DNA of 16,273 bases. It comes from Gammaproteobacteria bacterium. Its GTDB lineage: Bacteria > Pseudomonadota > Gammaproteobacteria > UBA9214. The position numbers were made by a program, and so were the translations under genes. How positions within the stretch are numbered: the first letter of the stretch is position 1; each line of letters starts with the position of its first letter. Location: contig DAOVVG010000030.1 of assembly GCA_030632175.1 (NCBI GenBank), forward strand, positions 1-16,273, read 5' to 3'. Below the pieces are notes generated by a model. The model saw only the letters and a list, made by a program, of their open reading frames with translations. It searched no databases and was not told the DNA's origin. Positions 5,747 to 14,601 of this stretch are shown piece by piece.

Positions 5747-6070
5747 TCAGATGTCTGCATCGATTGCCTTTTGCACACGCTTGAGAAAAACGCTCATCTC
5801 TTTCGCAGCCTGTATGTCACCCTTTTTTGTCGCCGCCGCTATCCCGGTCTCAAAGGCCTCACGCGCAGCCTCCGGTTCATCCAGTGACTGCAGCGACTTG
5901 CCGTAAATCTTCCAGGCAGCCGAGTACCCCGGATCAAGCTCGACAGCTGTGCGCAGGTGTTCAACAGCACGCAACGCATCACCCTCTTTGAAGAGCGCGC
6001 TACCGAGAGTAAAACGCAGCAGTGCATTGTCCTGACCGCTGGCCAGCATGGCTTCCAGGTTTTCAACCAT
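5747..6070 (-). CDS. Small tetratricopeptide-repeat protein
   Basis: The 107-residue product is helical and contains about two and a half TPR units: ALLRFTLGSALFKEGDALRA (17-36), then VEHLRTAVELDPGYSAAWKI, then a third degenerate unit with GKSLQSLDEPEAAREAFETG (about 57-76). A basic, amphipathic C-terminus follows. TPR units usually mediate protein-protein contacts; no partner or pathway can be deduced. No signal peptide is visible. The ATG at 6070 (MVENLEAML) comes 8 bases after the trkH stop; earlier in-frame starts would lie inside trkH and add sequence unlike TPR. It is the last gene of the long minus-strand block and converges on the acyltransferase gene with only 30 bases between and no recognisable terminator. 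A protein of this kind is near trkA-rsmB in Pseudomonas, by recollection. Confidence 0.82.
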   Translation of the reverse strand: MVENLEAMLASGQDNALLRFTLGSALFKEGDALRAVEHLRTAVELDPGYSAAWKIYGKSLQSLDEPEAAREAFETGIAAATKKGDIQAAKEMSVFLKRVQKAIDADI

Positions 6071-6078
6071 GCCCACGG

Positions 6079-7530
6079 CTAGCGTCTCCAGAATGCACCG
6101 GTAAACAGAATCAACAAGGTAAAAATCTCGAGCCGTCCCAGCATCATGGCAAAGGTAAGCGCCCACTTGGCCGGGTCATTAAGGTCAATATAATTGGCCC
6201 CGACACCGGCCAGCCCCGGACCAAGATTATTCATACAGGCAGCAACCGCCGAAAAGGCCGTAATCTGATCCAGCCCCGTCGCCATCAGAAACAGCATGAT
6301 AATGACAAAGCTGCCCACATAGGCGGCGAAAAAACCCCAGACTGCATTGATCACACGGTCCGGCACCGGCTTGCCGCCTACCTTTACAGGTATCTGCGCA
6401 TTCGGCCGAATCAGCCGCATGGTTTCCCTGTGCCCCTGCTTGAGCAACAGCAGAAAACGGATCACCTTCATACCTCCACCGGTCGAACCTGCACAGCCGC
6501 CAATAAAACTGGCAAACAACAGCATGACCGGCAGGAACCCGGGCCAGTCAAAATAGTCAGCGGTAGTGAAACCGGTGGTGGTACCTATCGATACGGCCTG
6601 AAAAAGGCCGGCATACAAGGCATCATCCATAAAAATAAACGTATCTGTGTAAAACAGGTAACTCACCGTGATAGCCGTAACTATCGACAGCACCATCAGG
6701 TAAGCCTTTAATTCAGAGTCCCGAAAATACGCCCACAGGCTCTTGGATCTCCAGGCAACAAAATGCAGGGCAAAGTTCATCCCCGCCAGCAACATAAATA
6801 CAACCGCGATCATCTCAATGTTGGTGCTTTCGAAAAAACCGATACTATGATCATGCGTCGAAAATCCGCCAATCGCGATGGTGGAGAAACTATGGCCAAT
6901 AGCATCAAAACCACTCATTCCCGCCAGCCAGTAACACAACGCACAGGCAATGGTCAGCGTCAGGTAGATATACCAGAGCGCCTTGGCGGTTTCGGTAATG
7001 CGTGGCGTCAGCTTGGTATCTTTCATCGGCCCGGGCGTCTCTGCCCGGTAAAGCTGCATGCCCCCAACGCCCAGCATCGGCATGATGGCCACGGCCAGCA
7101 CGATAATTCCCATACCTCCGAGCCACTGCAATAACTGGCGGTAAAACAGAATGGAAGCCGGCAACTCATCCAGGCGTGATATCACCGTTGCACCCGTGGT
7201 CGTCAGCCCGGAGAACGACTCGAAAACAGCGTCAGTTATCGACAACTCCGGCTGAGCAGTCAGGGCCAGCGGCAGCGCCCCGGCAAAACCCAGCACCAGC
7301 CAGAAAAACACCACAATCAAAAAGCCGTCGCGTACCCGCAATTCCTCCCGGTGACGGCGAACCGGCAGCCACATCACACAACCCAGTAACGACCAGGTAC
7401 ATGCGCTTGCCAGAAAAATTAGCATCTGGCCATCCTGATATAACCAGGATACTGCGACGGTGGGAAGCAGGGTAATACTGAACAGCATCAGCATCAGCCC
7501 CAGCAAACGCAGAATCGAATACAGGTGCAT
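6079..7530 (-). CDS. trkH: Trk potassium uptake system membrane subunit TrkH
   Basis: TrkH is the K+-conducting subunit of the Trk system in the inner membrane; TrkA gates it. The 483-residue protein has the same length as the E. coli protein and many hydrophobic segments. All four selectivity-filter loops are present: TTTGAT (110-115), IAIGGFST (218-225), GTTTGFTT (316-323) and MNNLGPG (433-439). The intracellular-loop segment GCAGSTGGGMK (345-355) of the family is intact. The ATG at 7530 matches the family N-terminus (MHLYSILRLLGL) although no clear Shine-Dalgarno sequence is present. It follows trkA after 55 bases, consistent with coexpression. No regulatory site was seen. Confidence 0.97.
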   Translation of the reverse strand: MHLYSILRLLGLMLMLFSITLLPTVAVSWLYQDGQMLIFLASACTWSLLGCVMWLPVRRHREELRVRDGFLIVVFFWLVLGFAGALPLALTAQPELSITDAVFESFSGLTTTGATVISRLDELPASILFYRQLLQWLGGMGIIVLAVAIMPMLGVGGMQLYRAETPGPMKDTKLTPRITETAKALWYIYLTLTIACALCYWLAGMSGFDAIGHSFSTIAIGGFSTHDHSIGFFESTNIEMIAVVFMLLAGMNFALHFVAWRSKSLWAYFRDSELKAYLMVLSIVTAITVSYLFYTDTFIFMDDALYAGLFQAVSIGTTTGFTTADYFDWPGFLPVMLLFASFIGGCAGSTGGGMKVIRFLLLLKQGHRETMRLIRPNAQIPVKVGGKPVPDRVINAVWGFFAAYVGSFVIIMLFLMATGLDQITAFSAVAACMNNLGPGLAGVGANYIDLNDPAKWALTFAMMLGRLEIFTLLILFTGAFWRR

Positions 7531-7585
7531 TGTCTAGATGACGGCCCGCTGCAGATAATGAGGATCGATTATTCCGGGGAACATG

Positions 7586-8959
7586 TCAGAAAAAGGTAAC
7601 GCCGACCTGAAACAAACGTTCAACTTCCTGAATACATTTTTTGTCGGATAAAAACAGTATCACGTGATCATCGGTATTAATCTCGGTGTCGTGATGAGCA
7701 ATAATGACCTCTTCGCCACGGACAATTGCAACAATCGTGGTGCCCCGTGGCAGCTTGATCTCATCGATGGCGCGCCCCACCACCTTCGAACTGTTGCGAT
7801 CACCGTGCGCCACTGCCTCAATCGCCTCGGCAGCGCCACGCCGCAATGAATGCACCATCACGACATCACCACGCCGTACATGCGTCAGCAGGCTACCTAA
7901 GGTCGCCTGCTGCGGTGATATCGCGACATCAATGGTGCCACTCTGCACCAGATTGACATAGGACGCACGGTTGATCAGCGACATAACCTTGCGCGCACCG
8001 AGGCGTTTTGCCAACATGGCTGACAGGATGTTCGCCTCCTCGTCATTGGTCAGCGCACAGAAAACATCGGTGTTTTCGATGTTCTCCTCGAGCAGCAACT
8101 CTTCATCGGCAGCATCACCCAGCAGCACAATAGTCTTGTCGAGCGTTTCCGACAGCGACCTGGCACGCTCTTCATTGCGCTCGATCATCTTGACCTGACT
8201 GCGTCCCTCGATTGCCGACGCAAGCCGCAGACCGATATTGCCACCACCCGCAAGAATCACCCGTCTGACCGGCTTGTCCTTCTTGCGCAATTCACCCATC
8301 ACCGCACGAATGTGCTTGCGGGCAGCAATAAAGAACACCTCATCATCCGCCTCGATTATGGTGTCGCCTTCCGGTGTAATCTGTTTTCCCTGACGAAATA
8401 TTGATGCCACACGCGCGTCGATTCCCGGCATGTGTTCTTTAAGATCACGCAGTTCGTGCCCGACCAGCGGGCCACCGTAATAGGCATGCACCGCAACCAA
8501 CTGCACCCGGCCATCGGCAAAATCGAGCACCTGCAAGGCACCGGGGTTCTCGATCAATCGCTGTATGTAATCTGTTACCAGCTGCTCCGGGCTGATCAGC
8601 ACGTCGACCGGCAAGGCTTCCTGGGCGAACAGCCGCTGGTATTTCAGGTACTCCACCGAACGAACCCGCGCAATTTTCGTCGGGGTATGGAACAGGGTAT
8701 AGGCAACCTGGCAGGCGATCATGTTGGTTTCATCGCTGCGCGTTACCGCAATGATCATGTCAGCATCATCAGCGCCTGCCTGCGCCAGGATATCAGGGTG
8801 CGAGGCGTAACCGACGACCGTACGAATATCCAGACGATCCTGCATATCCTGCAGAACTGCCGCGTCATCATCGACGACAGTGATATCGTTGGCCTCACTG
8901 GCAAGATTGGCGGCGACCGATGCACCTACCTGGCCGGCTCCCAGAATTATAATTTTCAT
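7586..8959 (-). CDS. trkA: Trk system potassium transporter peripheral subunit TrkA
   Basis: TrkA is the cytoplasmic NAD(H)/ATP-binding ring that gates TrkH. The 457-residue protein is a tandem duplication. RCK-N domain 1 starts MKIIILGAGQVGASV with GAGQVG at 7-12, followed by a TrkA-C domain (about 150-215). RCK-N domain 2 carries AGGGNIG at 237-243 and a second TrkA-C domain covers about 370-455. Acidic residues ending beta-strand 2 are present in both halves (VVDDD at 28-32, MIERN at 258-262), as expected for NAD binding. The ATG at 8959 has AAGG upstream. It lies 57 bases after the ntrX-like gene and 55 bases before trkH, so regulator and transporter may be cotranscribed. Confidence 0.97.
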   Translation of the reverse strand: MKIIILGAGQVGASVAANLASEANDITVVDDDAAVLQDMQDRLDIRTVVGYASHPDILAQAGADDADMIIAVTRSDETNMIACQVAYTLFHTPTKIARVRSVEYLKYQRLFAQEALPVDVLISPEQLVTDYIQRLIENPGALQVLDFADGRVQLVAVHAYYGGPLVGHELRDLKEHMPGIDARVASIFRQGKQITPEGDTIIEADDEVFFIAARKHIRAVMGELRKKDKPVRRVILAGGGNIGLRLASAIEGRSQVKMIERNEERARSLSETLDKTIVLLGDAADEELLLEENIENTDVFCALTNDEEANILSAMLAKRLGARKVMSLINRASYVNLVQSGTIDVAISPQQATLGSLLTHVRRGDVVMVHSLRRGAAEAIEAVAHGDRNSSKVVGRAIDEIKLPRGTTIVAIVRGEEVIIAHHDTEINTDDHVILFLSDKKCIQEVERLFQVGVTFF

Positions 8960-9016
8960 GTAAAAACTGCCTTGCTAAAAAGCGTCCTGTGACTGACGGC
9001 TGCTGTCCGGATATGG

Positions 9017-10384
9017 CTACTCGGCACCTTTCTTGTGATCGATACCCAGCGCACGCAATTTCCTGTACAGGTGAGTTCGCTCCATACCGACCCGCTTGGC
9101 AAGCTTGCCAATACTGCCGCCCACTTCATCCAGCTGGTGCAACAGATAATTTTTTTCAAACAACTCGCGCGCCTCACGCAGCGGCAAATCATAGGGCATA
9201 GCTGCTCCCTGGTGTACGCTGGCCGTCGGTTGTGCGGTAATCGCCTGCTCAACCTCAGTGGCCTCGATTTCCTCACCGGAGCCCAATATCAGCAAGCGTT
9301 GTACCAGGTTCCGCAACTCACGGATATTGCCGGGCCAGTCATAGCTGCGTAGCCTGTTTTGCGCTGCCACCGAAAAATGCCGGTATGGCAAGTGTTCGTG
9401 GGTAACCAGGTAATCGATGTAAAAATTCAGCAACTCATGTACATCGTCCGCATGCTCACGCAACGAAGGGATTTGCAGGGGAACAACGTTCAAGTGGTAA
9501 AACAGGTCATCCCTGAAGCGGCCCGCTGTGACCTCCTCCTCAAGATTACGCTGGGTGGTTGCGATAATGCGCAGATCAACCTCAACATCTTCGCTACCAC
9601 CAAGCCGGGTAAAGGATTGCGTCTGGAAAACGCTTAACAGACGTGTCTGTGTCTGCATATCCATGTCGGCGATATCACCAATACACAGGGTTCCTCCGTT
9701 GGCCTGCTCCAGCCGGCCATAACGCACTGTTTCTCCGTCCTCCTGACCAAACAACTCAGCGGCCGAATTTTCTCCTGACATTGAGCCAACAGCGATCTCG
9801 ACAAAAGGGCCGTCATGCCGCGCGCTCTGTTCATGTATGTAACGGGCAAAGGTACCCTTGCCCGACCCGGCCTCACCACTGATCAGCACCCAGCTGTTAT
9901 GCTGTGCAATCTTGCGAGCCTGCTCACGCATTTGCGACATCACGGGTGACTTACCGACCGGTTCGATGACAGGCTGTACACGTTCACGCAAATTGACATT
10001 TTCACGCTGCAGACGGTCACTTTCAAAGGCACGTTCAACCGTCAGCAACAACTTGGCAAGCGAGATCGGTTTTTCAATAAAATCGTAGGCCCCCAGTCGG
10101 GTCGCCTCAACAGCTGTTTCAACGGTACCGTGGCCGGACATCATGACGACCGGGCAGGGCAGGGCGCCACTTTCGGACCATTCACGCAACAAGGTGATGC
10201 CGTCAACATCCTCCATCCAGATATCAAGCAGGATCAGGTCAGGACGGCGTGCACGGCGTGCCTTGCGCGCTGCCTCACCACCCTCGGCAATTACGACTGA
10301 ATAACCTTCATCCTCGAGAATGTCTTTTACAAGACTGCGAATATCAGGCTCGTCATCAACTACCAGAATATGCTGTCCTGTCAT
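9017..10384 (-). CDS. ntrX: NtrX-like response regulator with degenerate AAA+ domain
   Basis: The 455-residue protein has a receiver domain (1-120; D54 phosphoacceptor, acidic pocket D10-D11, S83, K105), an AAA+ domain (about 143-370) and a C-terminal Fis-type helix-turn-helix (GGSIGKLAKRVGMERTHLYR, 422-441). Walker A is GEAGSGKG (170-177) and the arginine region is GRFRDDLFY (288-296). The GAFTGA loop that contacts sigma54 is missing: after ELFG (210-213) comes QEDGETVRYGRLEQ. NtrX homologues are known or thought to lack GAFTGA, but here Walker B also reads GTLCIGDIADM instead of GTLFLDE, with Gly and Asp where Asp-Glu should be. ATP hydrolysis may be weak, so it may act as a phosphorylation-controlled DNA binder independent of sigma54. 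I chose the ATG at 10384 (MTGQHILVVDDEPDI); an upstream ATG at 10441 adds 19 residues without similarity. It follows the kinase gene. Confidence 0.9.
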   Translation of the reverse strand: MTGQHILVVDDEPDIRSLVKDILEDEGYSVVIAEGGEAARKARRARRPDLILLDIWMEDVDGITLLREWSESGALPCPVVMMSGHGTVETAVEATRLGAYDFIEKPISLAKLLLTVERAFESDRLQRENVNLRERVQPVIEPVGKSPVMSQMREQARKIAQHNSWVLISGEAGSGKGTFARYIHEQSARHDGPFVEIAVGSMSGENSAAELFGQEDGETVRYGRLEQANGGTLCIGDIADMDMQTQTRLLSVFQTQSFTRLGGSEDVEVDLRIIATTQRNLEEEVTAGRFRDDLFYHLNVVPLQIPSLREHADDVHELLNFYIDYLVTHEHLPYRHFSVAAQNRLRSYDWPGNIRELRNLVQRLLILGSGEEIEATEVEQAITAQPTASVHQGAAMPYDLPLREARELFEKNYLLHQLDEVGGSIGKLAKRVGMERTHLYRKLRALGIDHKKGAE

Positions 10385-10463
10385 GCTGCCTGTACCGTCA
10401 TACCCAGCGCCTGATTCATATAAATACCATCGCCCGCACATGCAGGCATAACATCAGAAAAGA

Positions 10464-12695
10464 TTATACCCCACCATCACGTGAGGATGCCTGTTGACCG
10501 GACCCGGGTTCACTTTCTGAATCCTCTGCCACAAGCATCAACCGAATCCGGATCTGCGCACCACCGGCTTCACGGGTACCGGCACTGATTGTTCCGCCAT
10601 GTTCCTCGACAATTTTCTTGACAATAGCCATCCCCAGACCGCTGCCTTTTGGCTTGGTAGAAACGTAGGGCTCAAAAATATTTTCCAACACAGCCTGGCC
10701 AATGCCGGGACCATTATCATCAATGCACAACTCAATCTGGTCCAGACCCTCTGCAGTAACCAGTCGGGTTGAAACAGTTATGCAGGAATCCGGTGTCTCC
10801 CTGACAGCCTCCAGCGCATTCTTCAGAAGATTGTGCAGCAATTGCCGCAGACGTCCGCTATCACCCTCAATGCACGCATCACCAGGGGCCAGATCCTCCA
10901 GGATCCTGGTCTTCAGTTCACTGCTGCGGTACAGATCCAGCACCTCCCTGACCAGCTGATTGAGGTCCATGTGCTTCAGGCTGATCTGCGGAACGCGTGC
11001 ATATTCACTGAAGGCATCAACCATCTTCTTCATGGCATCCACCTGGTTAACAATAGTGTGCGTTGCGCGATCAAGCACCTCGGCCTCATCAGCATCCATA
11101 CGCTGCAAGTAGCGGCGTCGCAAACGTTCGGCAGACAGCTGAATCGGAGTTAACGGGTTCTTGATCTCATGTGCCAGACGACGCGCCACCTCACCCCAGG
11201 CGGCATCACGCTGTGCCTGAATCAGCGCTGTAACATCATCAAAAACAATCACCACGCCACCACCACGCTTGCCCGAGGCTTCCAACACTGTACCCCGGCA
11301 CATAAACACCTGGCGGCCACTCTTGCCAAACAGCGAAACCTCTTCCTGCCAGGATGTGTCACCCTGCTCACGGTGTCTCATGACCACCTCAACAAAAGGC
11401 TTGAGAAACACATGATCAGCCGCCAGCTCTGACAATTCCCGGCCCAGATACCGTTCAACATCAATATCAAGATTGTGCTGTGCGCTTCGATTGACGGCAC
11501 GCAGTACCGTATCTGCGCCCATACTGATAACACCCGATGACAAATTTGCCAGCACCGCCTCAAGGTAGGCCCGCTGACCTTCTATTTGCTGCCGCCCGCG
11601 AAATGCCTCTTCCCGTGATTTGGCAAGGCGGCGCGTCATATCATTGAATGAACGCGCCAGAAAACCCAGTTCGTCATCGCTGGCGACCGCCAGACGCTTG
11701 CTGTAATCACCCTCGGCAACAGCATGCGTTGCTTCAGCCAGATCGCGCACCGGAGCAACCAGTCGACGTGCTGAATGAAAGGCTGCCCAGATAGCCGCCA
11801 GCAGGCTCAGCACCAGCACGATTGACAGGGTGAGTGTATAACTGAATTTGAGCGGTGTACGCAGATAGGTCAATTCATTGTAACGTGTATAGGCTGATTG
11901 CACACCTTCGGCCAGTTCACTGAAACGTTCGGAGACCTCGTACAGTGCCTGCAAGGTATAAACCTCACTGTCCGAACGGGATGACAACACCGGTACCAGC
12001 GCCCGCACATACAAGCCACTTTCGCCGATCGGATCGAGTCCGATGTAATGCTGCCGGTTACGCATCAGCACCAGCATCTCGCTTGGCGGCTGATTGGGAA
12101 TAATCTCTGTCAGGTCTGACAGGCTGGAAGCAACAATGCGGCCGTCACCGCCAATCAGGGTCAGCTCAGCAGCACCGCTTCTTACCCGGTGGTCATAAAG
12201 CGTCAGCGGCAGGGTCGCGGCAGGCTCGCTGGAAAGGTCTTCCGCCATACGGATGGTCACATTGAGCACATCGTGCAGCTTTACATCCAGCGCAGCCCTG
12301 CTCAGATCGAGCGCATCATCCAGCCCCCTTTCGATGCGCACATCAAACCAGCTGTCGATACCACGATGCAGAAACTGCAGGGAAAAATAGTACACCACCG
12401 AAACCGGCACAATCGACAGCACCACAAACATGACAACCAGTCGGCTGGTCATACGCGCACCGGCAGCATTCATACGCTGCTGCCGAATCAGCGTGAAGAT
12501 ATTGGCAACCACCAGCGCACCAAGCAATATCAGTGCTGCCGCATTGATGATCAGCAGCACTGAATACATCTGGCCAAAGTGCTCCGAATTGTCGGTTGCG
12601 TCGCCAAGGAAGTAAAGCGACACCAGCAGGAGCACAAACAGGACCAGCATCGGCAACATGCCGAAGCTGCTGCGTTTTAACGAACCAGCGGCCAT
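10464..12695 (-). CDS. ntrY: NtrY-like membrane sensor histidine kinase
   Basis: This kinase should phosphorylate the adjacent NtrX-like regulator. The 743-residue protein (numbered from the ATG at 12695) has two N-terminal membrane segments (about 12-31 and 43-68) and a third near 84-105, then an extracytoplasmic sensor region. A further membrane segment lies at about 286-306. A HAMP domain (about 308-358), a PAS-like domain (about 375-490) and the catalytic core follow. The H-box is RLAHEIKNPLTPIQ with H509, the N-box LLHNLLKNALEAV contains N625, the G1 box is DDNGPGIG and the F/G2 region is FEPYVSTKPKGSGLGMAIV. The ATG overlaps the end of the DUF4390 gene by 19 bases. A GTG at 12722 and an ATG at 12659 are alternatives and none has a strong Shine-Dalgarno sequence. 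The signal sensed is unknown. Confidence 0.92.
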   Translation of the reverse strand: MAAGSLKRSSFGMLPMLVLFVLLLVSLYFLGDATDNSEHFGQMYSVLLIINAAALILLGALVVANIFTLIRQQRMNAAGARMTSRLVVMFVVLSIVPVSVVYYFSLQFLHRGIDSWFDVRIERGLDDALDLSRAALDVKLHDVLNVTIRMAEDLSSEPAATLPLTLYDHRVRSGAAELTLIGGDGRIVASSLSDLTEIIPNQPPSEMLVLMRNRQHYIGLDPIGESGLYVRALVPVLSSRSDSEVYTLQALYEVSERFSELAEGVQSAYTRYNELTYLRTPLKFSYTLTLSIVLVLSLLAAIWAAFHSARRLVAPVRDLAEATHAVAEGDYSKRLAVASDDELGFLARSFNDMTRRLAKSREEAFRGRQQIEGQRAYLEAVLANLSSGVISMGADTVLRAVNRSAQHNLDIDVERYLGRELSELAADHVFLKPFVEVVMRHREQGDTSWQEEVSLFGKSGRQVFMCRGTVLEASGKRGGGVVIVFDDVTALIQAQRDAAWGEVARRLAHEIKNPLTPIQLSAERLRRRYLQRMDADEAEVLDRATHTIVNQVDAMKKMVDAFSEYARVPQISLKHMDLNQLVREVLDLYRSSELKTRILEDLAPGDACIEGDSGRLRQLLHNLLKNALEAVRETPDSCITVSTRLVTAEGLDQIELCIDDNGPGIGQAVLENIFEPYVSTKPKGSGLGMAIVKKIVEEHGGTISAGTREAGGAQIRIRLMLVAEDSESEPGSGQQASSRDGGV

Positions 12696-13294
12696 GAATA
12701 CCACTTGCTCACCATATCCCACGCAGACGACACATAGGCAATCAGCCGCACCGGAGTCGGGAGCGATTCGATATCCAGGCTGGCGCGCAGTCGAATCTCG
12801 TAATTCAGATCAGGATCGAGCATCTGCCCGGACAACAACAGACTTTGAATATTTCCAGCCGCCCGCAAGGCATCATCCAGTCGACGGTAGTTGCCCTGGG
12901 TGCCGGCAGAGATGTCTTTTACCTGATAACTCTCGCTGAGTGCGTGGTACTGGAGCTGTCGATACCGTATCAATTCAATCTCAACGGTGTCCCAGAACCA
13001 GGCATGCTTGTTAACAACCTGCACCTGAAATTCAAACACCAGGGGAACCCCGTTTTTGACGGCCTCGCTGGCACCTGAACTCAGTGTAATGTGGAACTGG
13101 GCGCCCAGAAAATCGCCATCGCCGGTGCGCCAGGTATGCGCATCTTCGAGCTGAAAAACACCGGGATCAGCGGCAAATACCTGGGGAGGAACGCAACAGG
13201 CAAGGACCAGCAACAGCAGTGCTGTCAGGCATCGTGATGGCCCGGTAGCAGCAACAGCGGGCAGCTGCCCGGTCAGGCGGTCCTGGTTAAACAT
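12677..13294 (-). CDS. DUF4390 secreted or periplasmic protein
   Basis: The 205-residue protein has a signal peptide: a basic-containing stretch up to R21, a hydrophobic core (CLTALLLLVLACCV, 22-35) and a likely cleavage after VFA at 39-41. The mature part is rich in beta-prone segments (FQVQVVNKHAWFWDTVEIEL, 88-107) and ends KWYSWPLVR. This pattern fits the DUF4390 family, which sits between rsmB and ntrY in many gammaproteobacteria; its function is unknown to me. It overlaps the rsmB end by 22 bases and the ntrY start by 19 bases, so the three are tightly coupled. The location suggests a partner of the NtrY sensor's external domain, but that is inference. The start ATG at 13294 is the one that keeps a complete signal peptide. 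Confidence 0.85.
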   Translation of the reverse strand: MFNQDRLTGQLPAVAATGPSRCLTALLLLVLACCVPPQVFAADPGVFQLEDAHTWRTGDGDFLGAQFHITLSSGASEAVKNGVPLVFEFQVQVVNKHAWFWDTVEIELIRYRQLQYHALSESYQVKDISAGTQGNYRRLDDALRAAGNIQSLLLSGQMLDPDLNYEIRLRASLDIESLPTPVRLIAYVSSAWDMVSKWYSWPLVR

Positions 13295-14580
13295 GCAAAG
13301 TAAAATCCATCCATTTCATTCTCACCCGGGAAAATCTGCCTGCCATGTCGGCATTCCCGTCCCCAGTCCGCTGCTATCGGCACCTCGGCTGCGTCTGCGT
13401 GTGTTTCCAGAAAACGGCCAATCTGGGCGCTGTTTTCGTCCTTCAACACAGAACAGGTACAGTACAAAAGCATACCGCCAGACGACAACAAGGGCCACAT
13501 GGCCTGCAGCAACTGTGCCTGCACCGACACCAGTGCAGCAATGTCGCCCGCCCTGCGCAACAACTTGATGTCCGGGTGTCGCCGTATCACACCGGTCGCA
13601 GAGCACGGCACATCCAGCAATATACGATCATAGCCCTGGCCGTCCCACCAGCTGGCAGTTGCCCCGGCATCACCCTGCACCAGGTTGGCGCCCAGCGACA
13701 AGCGCGACAAATTCTCGCTGATGCGCGCCAGACGGCGTGCCTCGACATCAACCGCGGTAACCTGCGCCAGCGCCGGCTCCGATTCCAGTATATGCGCAGT
13801 TTTACCCCCCGGTGCAGCACAGGCATCCAGTACCCGCTGCCCCGGTTGCAGGTCAAGTAACCCGGCCGCCAGCTGCGCCGCGCCATCCTGCACTGATATA
13901 TAGCCCTCGGCAAATCCGGGCAGGGCATCTACCGGCACCGGCTTGTCCAGCCGGATACCCGCGTCCACGTAGTCCAGCGGTTGCGCCTGCAGTGACTGGC
14001 CTGTCAGCGTTTCCATGTATTCCGTACGCGTCACTCTCTGTCTGTTCACGCGCAGGCTAAAGGGCGGCCTGGCATTATTGGCAGTCAATATACGCTCCCA
14101 GTCACGCGGCCAGTCAGATTGCAGTTGTTCAATCAGCCACGCGGGATGCGCAAAGCGGGCGACCGGCTCAGCCACAATGACCTCATGCAGCTGCGCCGCC
14201 TGGCGCTGGTAATTACGTAACACGGCATTCACCAGGCCGCTCGCCCATTGCTTGTTCAGCGCATGGGTCGCCTGTACCGTTTCATTGACGGCAACCCGTT
14301 GCGGCATTGCCAGCTGATCCAGCTGGTACAGGCCAAGCAACAGTACACAGCGCACGTCGGCATCGCGTTGCTTCAGTGGCTTTTTCAACAACCGCTGCAA
14401 CAGCGCATCCAGCCGGTAAAACCAGCGCAGCGTTCCGTAGGACAACTCCTGCACCAGCGCACGCTGGCGCGCATCCGTCAGTACCTGCACCACTGCAGGC
14501 AACGCCTCGGACAGTGAACGTCCGTCTGATATTACCTGCGACAGCACTCGGGCAGCACAGGCACGCGCATCCGCTGTCAT
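13273..14580 (-). CDS. rsmB: 16S rRNA m5C967 methyltransferase RsmB
   Basis: RsmB (Sun/Fmu) methylates C967 of 16S rRNA with S-adenosylmethionine. The 435-residue protein has an N-terminal NusB-like helical domain (1-135, with ARVLSQVISDGRSLSEAL and NAVLRNYQR) and a Rossmann methyltransferase domain. The AdoMet-binding motif is DACAAPGGKT (252-261). Motif IV DVPCSATGVIRRHPD contains C326, and motif VI LLYCTCSVLK contains C376, the expected nucleophile. Both catalytic cysteines are intact. The ATG at 14580 follows the fmt stop after 21 bases. No strong Shine-Dalgarno sequence is seen. Gene order def-fmt-rsmB is highly conserved in this class. Confidence 0.96.
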   Translation of the reverse strand: MTADARACAARVLSQVISDGRSLSEALPAVVQVLTDARQRALVQELSYGTLRWFYRLDALLQRLLKKPLKQRDADVRCVLLLGLYQLDQLAMPQRVAVNETVQATHALNKQWASGLVNAVLRNYQRQAAQLHEVIVAEPVARFAHPAWLIEQLQSDWPRDWERILTANNARPPFSLRVNRQRVTRTEYMETLTGQSLQAQPLDYVDAGIRLDKPVPVDALPGFAEGYISVQDGAAQLAAGLLDLQPGQRVLDACAAPGGKTAHILESEPALAQVTAVDVEARRLARISENLSRLSLGANLVQGDAGATASWWDGQGYDRILLDVPCSATGVIRRHPDIKLLRRAGDIAALVSVQAQLLQAMWPLLSSGGMLLYCTCSVLKDENSAQIGRFLETHADAAEVPIAADWGRECRHGRQIFPGENEMDGFYFACLTRTA

Positions 14581-14601
14581 GTCAGAATCACATGAAAGGT
14601 G

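Noticed and set aside
6022..6711. 229-codon plus-strand ORF
   Set aside because: It is antisense to trkH, whose selectivity filters and length are intact; the composition (many H, Q, R, K) is typical of shadow frames.
10385..10441. N-terminal extension of the NtrX-like protein from an upstream ATG
   Set aside because: The 19 extra residues precede the canonical receiver start and show no similarity; the ATG at 10384 fits the family.
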